DNA of 5,136 nucleotides from Verrucomicrobia bacterium UBA3750 (lineage in GTDB: Bacteria; Verrucomicrobiota; Kiritimatiellia; RFP12; UBA1067): contig DFGM01000083.1 in the NCBI GenBank assembly GCA_002371755.1, positions 551 to 5,686 of the forward strand, read 5' to 3'. Under the pieces are notes generated by a model. The model ran no database searches. It saw only the letters and a program-made list of their open reading frames with translations, and had not been told where the DNA came from. A program made the translations under genes and the position numbers. Of the stretch, positions 1 to 5,136 are shown piece after piece (within the stretch, counting starts at the first letter, position 1; every line of letters begins with the position of its first letter).

Positions 1-958
1 CGGAGAGCGCGTAGGCGACGCCGCCAACGGTGGCGCAGGCCGGGGCCCGGAAAGTGTAGCCATCTTTGTCAACGGCGAATGCGCCGACGCCCTCCGGCCC
101 GGTCGCGCCCTCGAGCGATGTTGCAACGACCGCGTTCGTTACAGGTATGCCGGTGACGAAACGATATTGGTCGAGCTGCCAGTTGGCGGCGATCTGCGCC
201 TTGGTAAGCGTGTTCGTGTAGATGCGGACGGCGTAGTATGTGCCTTTGCCGGGGTGGTTGCCAGCCTGCCAGTTGCAGCCGATGTTCCACTGGCAGGCAG
301 GGAACGTCTTGCCGGACGTCCTTCCTGTCTGGGTATTGGAAACTGTTGTACCTGAAGCATACAGAACGACCTGCGAAGCGTCGAGAGCGGCGGCGAAACC
401 TTGTTTGTCCCAGGAGGATATTGTCGGACGTTTGGAATTGGAGAAGCCGTAATTGTCGAGCTTCCACTTCAGCGCGCCGCCGTTCATCCAAATGCCGCAA
501 TCGGTGTTATTGCCGCCGTCTGCGACCGAGATGAAGTTTGGATAACCCGTGGGCTGCGCTGGGGTGAAATCGCCGAACACCTCGACCGTGACGCTTTCGC
601 TTGCGGGAATGACGCCGATCGTCTTGAAGTACCAGTCGGCATCCATGTAGAAGGCGTTGTCGAGCCAGCGGCCGGTTCCAGATGAGTTCTTGCCCGTTCC
701 GGCGTATGCTGTCTTCATGGCACCGCCGCCGCCGGCGAGGTTGGCCCATACAGTCGCAGAGCCATCATGCGGAACGTTCGCGCCAACGTTGCGTATACCG
801 TCCAGATGAAGCACAAGCGCATCCTGTGCGGCGTAGCTGGACGGCTCGTAAAGAAGCCCCGCCCACGCGCGCGGCGCGAGCGTTGCGAGGAGTGTCAATG
901 CGCTAATTGCGCATATTTGCCCCCCCCCCCTGATTTCTAGCACTTTCGGCAGTTTCAT
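1..958 (-). CDS. Secreted LamG/concanavalin-A-like protein, 3' end beyond window
   Basis: Reading the minus strand from ATG at 958 gives 319 codons with no stop, running off the left edge, so the C-terminus is unknown. Residues 1-33 form a signal peptide: a basic start (MKLPKVLEIR), three glycines, a hydrophobic stretch at about 15-28, and an AWA|G cleavage site. The mature part begins with a region around LVLHLDGIRNVG (49-60) and HDGSATVWANLAG (64-76), a style I associate with LamG-like jelly-roll proteins of uncultured Kiritimatiellota. The strands of a beta-sandwich follow, ending at YYAVRIYTNTLTKAQIAANW (241-260), the usual close of a LamG fold. A further beta-rich module starts near 270 (VDKDGYTFRAPA at 297-308). 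The start is supported by AGGAAAGG ending 9 nt upstream and by an in-frame stop at 1000-998. The role is probably extracellular carbohydrate binding or surface attachment; no catalytic motif is visible. The family call is by eye. Confidence 0.82.
   Translation of the reverse strand, partial: MKLPKVLEIRGGGQICAISALTLLATLAPRAWAGLLYEPSSYAAQDALVLHLDGIRNVGANVPHDGSATVWANLAGGGGAMKTAYAGTGKNSSGTGRWLDNAFYMDADWYFKTIGVIPASESVTVEVFGDFTPAQPTGYPNFISVADGGNNTDCGIWMNGGALKWKLDNYGFSNSKRPTISSWDKQGFAAALDASQVVLYASGTTVSNTQTGRTSGKTFPACQWNIGCNWQAGNHPGKGTYYAVRIYTNTLTKAQIAANWQLDQYRFVTGIPVTNAVVATSLEGATGPEGVGAFAVDKDGYTFRAPACATVGGVAYALS
920..930 (-). repeat. Poly-G(11) homopolymer inside signal-peptide codons
   Basis: Eleven consecutive C on the plus strand read as G on the coding strand and encode part of Arg10 plus Gly11-13 of the secreted LamG-like protein. 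As written (11 G) the frame is open. By hand translation, losing one G leads to TGA about 8 codons after the tract, and gaining one G leads to TAG about 6 codons after it. No in-frame ATG rescues the protein before Met81, which lies after the signal peptide. Long G/C runs near the 5' end of surface-protein genes are the classic substrate for slipped-strand phase variation. A length error in assembly or sequencing is the main alternative. Confidence 0.9.
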
Positions 959-961
959 TTC

Positions 962-1003
962 GTCTAACCTTTCCTTTTTTGCCAGTTCACGGATTGTTTA
1001 GAC
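962..1003 (-). promoter_or_regulatory. Possible hairpin occluding the ribosome binding site
   Basis: On the minus strand GTCTAA (1003-998) is the exact reverse complement of TTAGAC (967-962). After one mismatch a further C-G pair joins 996 to 969, so the stem reaches the GG at the end of the Shine-Dalgarno. The loop is about 26 nt and contains the rest of the AGGAAAGG. A 6-bp stem with a large loop is weak on its own, so this is a structure to test, not an established switch. Confidence 0.3.
968..975 (-). promoter_or_regulatory. Shine-Dalgarno of the LamG-like gene
   Basis: AGGAAAGG on the minus strand ends 9 nt before the ATG at 958. It is preceded by a run of A. Its last two G overlap the 3' arm of a possible leader hairpin (962-1003), so access to it may be controlled. 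Confidence 0.7.
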
Positions 1004-1013
1004 TGCAAAGAAA

Positions 1014-1034
1014 GACCGTGTCCTTCCCACAGTC
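1014..1034 (-). promoter_or_regulatory. Stem-loop at the start of the LamG leader; possible terminator
   Basis: On the minus strand GACTGTG (1034-1028) pairs with CACGGTC (1020-1014), giving seven pairs including one G-U, around the 7-nt loop GGAAGGA. TTTCTTT follows at once. The hairpin starts almost at the transcription start predicted from the -10 box. It may therefore be a 5' stabilising stem-loop, a weak attenuator, or the intrinsic terminator of the upstream birA operon (87 nt past the birA stop). The stem is short and the U-tract is interrupted, so efficient termination is doubtful. Confidence 0.4.
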
Positions 1035-1035
1035 T

Positions 1036-1058
1036 GGTAATATTATAGCACAATTACC
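1036..1058. promoter_or_regulatory. Inverted repeat over the -10 box, candidate operator
   Basis: GGTAAT (1036-1041) and ATTACC (1053-1058) are perfect 6-bp inverted arms separated by 11 nt. They bracket the -10 box and its TG extension, the place where a dimeric repressor would block RNA polymerase. No regulator gene is in view, so the bound protein is unknown. Six-base arms can arise by chance in AT-rich promoter DNA. Confidence 0.35.
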
Positions 1059-1070
1059 CGGCACATGCAA
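1042..1070 (-). promoter_or_regulatory. Extended -10 promoter of the LamG-like gene
   Basis: On the minus strand a perfect TATAAT lies at 1047-1042, directly preceded by the extended -10 element TGC (1050-1048). A weaker -35-like TTGCAT sits at 1070-1065 with a 17-nt spacer. The predicted start is near 1035, giving a leader of about 77 nt before ATG 958. It is the most AT-rich spot in the gap and points at the gene that follows. It looks like a vegetative sigma-70-class promoter and makes the LamG-like gene a separate transcription unit from birA. Confidence 0.65.
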
Positions 1071-1120
1071 GCGTAACCTTCCCGGAGTTTACCTATCGCA
1101 GCCGCTTCTCGACGCAATGG

Positions 1121-1831
1121 TCAAACCGCTTTCGCTCTTGTCTTGCGGGCTTCGCCGGCGTAGATGCGATTCGTGCCGACGATAAGGGCGCCGTCCGAGG
1201 CGATTCCGCCGCATATGCCGTGTACGGGTTCGGGGTCGGAATCGGTTTTCCAGACTTCGACATTGACGCCGTGCAGTGCGTCGACGGCATCAAGGCGTGG
1301 CTTTATCGCCGCGAACCCGCCGTCCTTCCACTCCTTATATATAGAGGATAAGGAAGAGAGAACGGCATTCAAGACCTCGTCCGTGCCGACATCCGCCCCC
1401 AGCATTGCGAGCGAGACGGCCCGGGTGGCGATTTCAGGCGGGAACGCCTGCTCTCTTACGTTCACGCCGATTCCGGCAATGACTTTGTCGGCGCTCCTTT
1501 CGCAAAGGATGCCGGAAAGTTTTCGTCCCTCGCGCATCTCAATGATGTCGTTGGGCCACTTCAGCCGCAACCCGGGAGCGAAACGTGAAAGCGCTTCGAC
1601 GACGGCAAGCCCTACGGCCAAAGGCAGCGTGGCCACATGCGCAGGCTCAAGCCCTGAAACATCCAAAACAGCCGACATGGCAAGGTTGGCGCCGGGTTTT
1701 GCAATCCATTTGTGGTCAAGGCGACCCCGCCCTGCCGTCTGGGACTTCGCCGTGAAAACATCCCAAGGCTTGCCGGAAAGAGCGTCTGAATTGGTGCTGC
1801 GGGTCTTTTCGAGCCTTATGACATTCCACAT
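1121..1831 (-). CDS. birA: Biotin--[acetyl-CoA-carboxylase] ligase, no HTH domain
   Basis: This 236-residue enzyme activates biotin with ATP to biotinyl-AMP and transfers it to the lysine of biotin carboxyl carrier proteins in the cytoplasm. Family motifs are in order: RSTNSDA (11-17), QTAGRGR (31-37, biotinyl-AMP loop), KWPNDI (91-96), KLSGILCE (104-111, with the catalytic-region lysine) and GIGVNV (120-125). A small SH3-like C-terminal domain covers about 186-230. E. coli BirA has about 320 residues because of an N-terminal winged helix; here the protein begins directly at the catalytic domain, so it is a ligase only and not a transcriptional repressor. ATG 1831 lies inside the murCB end (16-nt overlap) and has GGAG 8 nt upstream. 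It is the last gene of the operon. Confidence 0.95.
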   Translation of the reverse strand: MWNVIRLEKTRSTNSDALSGKPWDVFTAKSQTAGRGRLDHKWIAKPGANLAMSAVLDVSGLEPAHVATLPLAVGLAVVEALSRFAPGLRLKWPNDIIEMREGRKLSGILCERSADKVIAGIGVNVREQAFPPEIATRAVSLAMLGADVGTDEVLNAVLSSLSSIYKEWKDGGFAAIKPRLDAVDALHGVNVEVWKTDSDPEPVHGICGGIASDGALIVGTNRIYAGEARKTRAKAV

Positions 1832-3702
1832 ATCTCGTACTCCAGGCTGACGCCGAACCTAAGGCGCACCTTTTCGCGCAATATTTCCGCCAAGGCGAGT
1901 ATGTCGCTTGAGTTGGCGCCATCTCCCGCCGCGATCACGTTTGCGTGGTCTTGCCATACATAGGCGCCGCCCACGCGCATACCCTTGGCGCCGACAGCTT
2001 CGAGGAGGCGTCCTGCATGGTCGCCGGGCGGGTTCTTGAACACGCTTCCGCATGTGCGGGGCGGGAACTTCTTCCGCCGGGAAAGATAGTCGGTCTTGTC
2101 GGCCTTTGCCGCGGCAAGCGCTTTCTCGTCCAGTTCGACATCCTCGATCTCACCCTTGATGGCACTCGTTCGATAACCAAAGGCGCACTCCTGCTTGTCC
2201 AGCCAACCGCCATTCGCTTTCACGCGTCTGACGACCTCGGAGAAGGAATGCCCGAAAGCTCCGGCGTTCATATGCGTCCAGCCGCCTATCGAGCCGGGAA
2301 TGCCAGCCATCCACGGAATGCCGAGCGTGGCGCCGGGTCTGGCCGCAGGGAATGGGGTGCGGATGTATTCTTCGTCAGTCGCAAGGTCGCTTATCCACAG
2401 GTTGCTGCCCATGCCGACGATATGTTTCGCACCCCCGCCCATGGTCATGCCGCCGGTGCGGAAGAAGGATAGAGCGCTCAAATCGCGCATCTGGCATTTC
2501 GCCGCCACCTTGAACATTGCAGCCTCGGGGGCGAGTTCTATGATGCTTCCCGCGCCCAGAAGAAGAGTGACATCGCCTTCTTCCATCATGATGCGCGCGT
2601 GCCTCCAAGCCTCTTCGCAGGTCTTGGCGAGCATGACCTTCTTTTCAGGCAACGTTTCGCGCACGGCGGCATAGAGGTCGGCGCTGCCACCGCCTTCCAT
2701 AGGCTCTTCGAAAGCGGCATAAGTCGGGCAAATGACGATTTCGTCCGCCAATTTCAGCGAGACCGGGAACTCTTTGGCGAGTGCTTTGGTGCGCGAATAC
2801 CGGTGCGGCTGGAACAACACTCGCAATACGCGCCCCGGGGACGTCGCTTCGCGCGCCATGGAAACTGCGCAGGCGATTTCGGTCGGGTGGTGGGCGTAGT
2901 CGGTGTAAACGCCTTGGGCGAGGCGTTGGAAACGCCTGTCGGGAAGTTCCCCAACTACCTTTGCGAGCGCTTTTTCGACGGCCTCGCGCGGCCAGTGGCG
3001 CCGCAACGCGACCTCGGCCGCCGCTCTCGCATTGCGCTTGTTGTGCTCGCCCAGAGCCGGGATATCCCAGCCGGACATGTCGAGTTCGCCGCATTCTATC
3101 GTTTCTTTGGCGTTTGCGCGGGCGGCGTCGAAGCAGGCGGCGTAGTCTTCGGGCGTCTTGAAATGGTCGGGATGGTCGTATTCGCAATTCGTCACGACGA
3201 GAAGCGCGGCATGGTATTCGGCGAGAGTCCCATCCGATTCATCGGCTTCCACGACGAGCGGACCGTTGCCGCAACCCGCGACGGGGAACGCGCCTGTCTC
3301 GCCGCCTATGCCCCAAGCGACATCTTCGCCGAGTTCGCGAAGAAGCTTCGCCGTGAATGTGGCCGTGGTGGTCTTTCCGTGCGAGCCGCATACGGCAATC
3401 GTCTCGCGCCTGGAGGCTAGCTCGGCCAGCACGCTTCCGCGCCAACGGAGTTTTCCGGCGGCGGAAGCCGCCATGAACTCGGGGTTGTCGCGTCTGACGG
3501 CCGGGGTGGCGATTACAATGTCGGCATCAGCCGCATGCGACGCATCGTGAGCTCTCCCGCACTTGATGCCGAGGCTTTCAAGCCATCTCGTGCGTGCGCC
3601 GGGATGGGCGTCGCAACCGCTGATTTCGTGCCCCTCGCCTTTCAAGAGCACGGCCAATGCAGCCATGCCCACGCCGCCTATGCCTAGAAAATGTATCTTC
3701 AC
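1816..3702 (-). CDS. murC-murB: Bifunctional MurC-MurB fusion (UDP-MurNAc--L-Ala ligase / UDP-GlcNAc-enolpyruvate reductase)
   Basis: This 628-residue protein joins two cytoplasmic peptidoglycan enzymes. MurC (about 1-392) shows GIGGVGM (7-13, UDP-sugar Rossmann loop), GSHGKTTT (106-113, ATP P-loop), EADESDGT (152-159), DHPDHF (176-181), GEHNKRN (218-224), RRFQ (256-259), TDYAHHPTEI (267-276) and QPHRYSRT (298-305). MurB (about 396-628) shows GMGSN (430-434), AGIPGSIGG (466-474), NAGAFG (479-484), FGYRTS (508-513, holding the E. coli Arg159 equivalent), CGSVFKNP (551-558, catalytic Ser) and LEYE (620-623, catalytic Glu). Both halves are short: only about 36 residues separate the MurC DHPDHF and GEHN motifs, against about 90 in E. 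coli, and the MurB FAD-binding part is about 45 residues shorter. All catalytic residues I can align are kept. Translation starts at GTG 3702, overlapping the amidase stop by 4 nt, with only a weak ribosome site. MurB makes UDP-MurNAc, the substrate of MurC. Confidence 0.93.
   Translation of the reverse strand: MKIHFLGIGGVGMAALAVLLKGEGHEISGCDAHPGARTRWLESLGIKCGRAHDASHAADADIVIATPAVRRDNPEFMAASAAGKLRWRGSVLAELASRRETIAVCGSHGKTTTATFTAKLLRELGEDVAWGIGGETGAFPVAGCGNGPLVVEADESDGTLAEYHAALLVVTNCEYDHPDHFKTPEDYAACFDAARANAKETIECGELDMSGWDIPALGEHNKRNARAAAEVALRRHWPREAVEKALAKVVGELPDRRFQRLAQGVYTDYAHHPTEIACAVSMAREATSPGRVLRVLFQPHRYSRTKALAKEFPVSLKLADEIVICPTYAAFEEPMEGGGSADLYAAVRETLPEKKVMLAKTCEEAWRHARIMMEEGDVTLLLGAGSIIELAPEAAMFKVAAKCQMRDLSALSFFRTGGMTMGGGAKHIVGMGSNLWISDLATDEEYIRTPFPAARPGATLGIPWMAGIPGSIGGWTHMNAGAFGHSFSEVVRRVKANGGWLDKQECAFGYRTSAIKGEIEDVELDEKALAAAKADKTDYLSRRKKFPPRTCGSVFKNPPGDHAGRLLEAVGAKGMRVGGAYVWQDHANVIAAGDGANSSDILALAEILREKVRLRFGVSLEYEICGMS
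1840..1843 (-). promoter_or_regulatory. Shine-Dalgarno of birA inside murCB
   Basis: GGAG at 1843-1840 lies in the last codons of murCB, 8 nt before the ATG at 1831. It supports that start over any later one and fits translational coupling. It is the clearest internal ribosome site of the operon; the amidase and murCB starts have no strong one. Confidence 0.6.
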
Positions 3703-4634
3703 TTCTGTTCGCCGCCATCATCCGCGAGCCAATCTTCAATGCCGTCGGCAATCGCCCGCGCAAGGACGCCTCGCCGTTCGTTGTTGAATATGGCTTCTTC
3801 GCCCTCGGGCGACGTGATGAAGTCCGCCTCCACAAGGCAACTCGGTATTTCCGGGTTGCGCGTGACGGCGAAGTTCGCGTGAAGCGAACCTTTGCTTGGC
3901 ATCTCGCCCTCCGTCGCCGCCGCAATACGCGATGCTATCCGCCTGGAAAGAGCCTCGCCAAGCGGATTCCACGAGTATACCGAGGTGTAGCGAGACTTTG
4001 CCGCGTCCTTATCCGCCGCGGGGGCGTTGTGGTGAATGGAGACGAACAAGTCGGCGTTTTCTTTGTGGGCGAGGCGTGGACGCTCCGTAAGGACGAGTGC
4101 GACATCTTCTTCCCGCGTCATCAGCACCCTGTAGCCGCGCTGTCGAAGTTCGTTCGCAAGCGCCTTGGAAAGAAGAAGGTTGGCGTTCTTCTCGAACAGC
4201 CCGTGCGGGGAAATGGCGCCTGTATCGGAGCCTCCATGCCCGGGGTCGATGACGATGGCGATTTCGCCTTTCGCCTTGCCGTTGGGGTGCGGTTTGGGTT
4301 CGTCGCCGCAGTATTCGAGCTTCTCCCACACCTTGGGCGGCGCGGGCGGCTTGGGCGGAGTTGTCACCGGTGCCGGCGGCGGGAACTTCTGCACGCGGAA
4401 AACGTGATTCGAGGTTTCGCTTCCCGCCGTCACGGCGATGGTGTTGGTGCCTTCGACCACATCCACCATCGTCGCCCAGGCTCCCGTCCGGTACACGTCT
4501 ACGGCGCGGCCCTGAACCGTCACGTTCGTGACGCCCTGGGGCGCCGCTCCTATCATGTAGGCTCTTTTCACGGGCGGGAGCTTCTGCCCCGCGCCCGGAA
4601 ACGCTATCGTCATTGCCAGCAGGACGGGAAGCAT
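3699..4634 (-). CDS. N-acetylmuramoyl-L-alanine amidase (Amidase_3) with Ig-like N-terminal module
   Basis: This 311-residue zinc amidase should cut the bond between MurNAc and the stem peptide, acting in the periplasm. The catalytic domain covers about 125-305. IDPGHGGSDTGA (129-140) provides zinc ligand His133, LFEKNANL (146-153) Glu148, and SIHHNA (199-204) His201. CLVEADF (266-272) provides the catalytic Glu269. Residues 1-17 are hydrophobic and end in PGAGQ, a possible signal peptide but without the usual positive charge, so export is likely but not proven. Residues 36-70 read like a small Ig-like fold (VTVQGRAVDV, then VVEGTNTIAVTAG), and a proline-rich linker follows at about 84-101. 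The ATG at 4634 shares one base with the thrH stop (TGATG). No strong ribosome site is visible, so translation probably depends on coupling. Placement before murCB suggests a general cell-wall role. Confidence 0.92.
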   Translation of the reverse strand: MLPVLLAMTIAFPGAGQKLPPVKRAYMIGAAPQGVTNVTVQGRAVDVYRTGAWATMVDVVEGTNTIAVTAGSETSNHVFRVQKFPPPAPVTTPPKPPAPPKVWEKLEYCGDEPKPHPNGKAKGEIAIVIDPGHGGSDTGAISPHGLFEKNANLLLSKALANELRQRGYRVLMTREEDVALVLTERPRLAHKENADLFVSIHHNAPAADKDAAKSRYTSVYSWNPLGEALSRRIASRIAAATEGEMPSKGSLHANFAVTRNPEIPSCLVEADFITSPEGEEAIFNNERRGVLARAIADGIEDWLADDGGEQK

Positions 4635-5136
4635 CAGCCGAGATTCTTGATTATCGCCGCAAGGAAGTCGTCATACGTCTCGAATGCGGGGATATCGGGG
4701 TTCGCAGCCTTGATTTCGGGCGTGGAACGGAAGAGAAAACCCGCCTTGGAGGCACGTATCATCGCAAGGTCGTTGTAGCTGTCGCCGGCGGCAATCGTCT
4801 GGAAACCGCAACTCTGGAGCGCTCGCACGGTCGTAAGCTTCGATTGCGGACAGCGCATCTTGTATCCCGTCACGTGGTTGTTCTCAACGATAAGCGAATT
4901 GCAGAAAATCGCAGGCCAGTTGAGTTTGCGCATGAGCGGACGCGAAAACTGGTCGAATGTATCGGAAAGAATCAGCACCTGGGTGCGCTCGCGAAGCTGG
5001 TCGAGAAACTCTTCCGCGCCGATGAGCGGACGCATGGACGAAATCACATCCTGTATCTCCTTGAGCCCGAACCCGTGCTTGTCGAGGAGGTCGAGACGGT
5101 AGTGCATGAGTTTGTCGTAATCCGGCTCGTCGCGCG
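4634..5136 (-). CDS. thrH: ThrH-type phosphoserine phosphatase / homoserine phosphotransferase, 5' end beyond window
   Basis: The frame stays open to the right edge, leaving 166 residues visible and about 35-40 N-terminal ones missing, judging by the roughly 205-residue Pseudomonas ThrH. The missing part should hold the nucleophile DxD motif. What remains follows ThrH closely: PDYDKLM (4-10 of the visible part), a cap region around IQDVISSMRPLIGAEEF (27-43), ILSDTF (55-60, HAD motif II), the motif III lysine in QSKLT (97-101), and AAGDSYNDLAM (115-125, motif IV binding Mg2+). The enzyme removes phosphate from phosphoserine in the last step of serine synthesis and can transfer it to homoserine, replacing homoserine kinase. 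The ATG at 5107 is internal to the family alignment and is not the start. The TGA at 4636-4634 shares its A with the amidase ATG. Confidence 0.88.
   Translation of the reverse strand, partial: RDEPDYDKLMHYRLDLLDKHGFGLKEIQDVISSMRPLIGAEEFLDQLRERTQVLILSDTFDQFSRPLMRKLNWPAIFCNSLIVENNHVTGYKMRCPQSKLTTVRALQSCGFQTIAAGDSYNDLAMIRASKAGFLFRSTPEIKAANPDIPAFETYDDFLAAIIKNLG

Noticed and set aside
722..733. GGC repeat giving four glycines in the LamG-like protein
   Set aside because: Only four codons, one with a different third base; a normal flexible loop, unlikely to vary in length.
69..749. Minus-strand Arg-rich frames inside the LamG-like gene
   Set aside because: They are out of frame with the 319-codon open frame from 958, which has a signal peptide, ribosome site and fold; the others are short and Arg-rich, as frame-shifted GC-rich DNA is.
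1334..1352. AT-rich patch with TATATATA next to AAGGAG in birA, a possible internal promoter or ribosome site
   Set aside because: It encodes ordinary residues of birA (SSIYKEW) and has no start codon at a suitable distance leading to a supported gene.
1164..1850. Plus-strand open frame of 228 codons opposite birA
   Set aside because: It mirrors birA almost end to end, is Ser/Pro/Ala-rich and low in complexity, and is explained by codon-position GC bias.
2599..3420. Plus-strand open frame of 273 codons opposite MurC
   Set aside because: The minus strand encodes clear MurC motifs throughout this stretch; the antisense frame has no domain and no plausible promoter.
3657..4778. Long plus-strand open frame of 373 codons opposite the amidase and thrH
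   Set aside because: It lies antisense to two genes with full family motifs, is rich in Arg, Gly and Val as expected for a GC-rich shadow frame, and shows no recognisable domain.
1..5136. Search for tRNA, rRNA, CRISPR repeats, transposase or attachment sites
   Set aside because: Nothing seen: genes overlap or abut across the window and the single 162-nt gap holds only promoter and leader signals.

Overview
This 5.1 kb window is GC-rich and nearly fully coded, and every gene I can support is on the minus strand, so it reads from right to left. It looks like the chromosome of a Gram-negative-type bacterium that makes peptidoglycan. A single-polypeptide MurC-MurB enzyme, a ThrH-type phosphatase and a secreted LamG-like protein with this particular N-terminal style together suggest the Verrucomicrobiota/Kiritimatiellota group (PVC superphylum), probably an uncultured gut or environmental member. 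This placement is an inference from gene style, not a sequence match.

Layout in transcription order. (1) 5136-4634: 3' part of thrH, a HAD-family phosphoserine phosphatase/homoserine phosphotransferase whose N-terminus lies beyond the right edge. (2) 4634-3699: an N-acetylmuramoyl-L-alanine amidase with an Ig-like N-terminal module and a proline-rich linker. (3) 3702-1816: a fused MurC-MurB enzyme, with both halves shorter than usual. (4) 1831-1121: birA, a biotin-protein ligase without a DNA-binding domain. The four genes overlap by 1, 4 and 16 nt, so they are almost certainly one translationally coupled operon. Its promoter is outside the window. (5) 1120-959: the only intergenic gap. It carries an extended -10 promoter, an inverted repeat over that promoter, and two possible RNA hairpins in the leader. 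(6) 958 to the left edge: the first 319 codons of a secreted LamG/concanavalin-A-like protein. Its reading frame crosses a run of 11 G just upstream of the hydrophobic part of its signal peptide.

The operon combines cytoplasmic precursor synthesis (MurC adds L-Ala to UDP-MurNAc; MurB makes UDP-MurNAc) with cell-wall hydrolysis (amidase), plus two housekeeping enzymes. The gene after the gap is a separate, probably independently regulated unit for a surface or secreted protein. The most interesting signals are the poly-G tract, which could switch the secreted protein on and off, the layered leader structure in front of it, and the compact MurC-MurB fusion that keeps the murB-birA neighbourhood known from E. 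coli.
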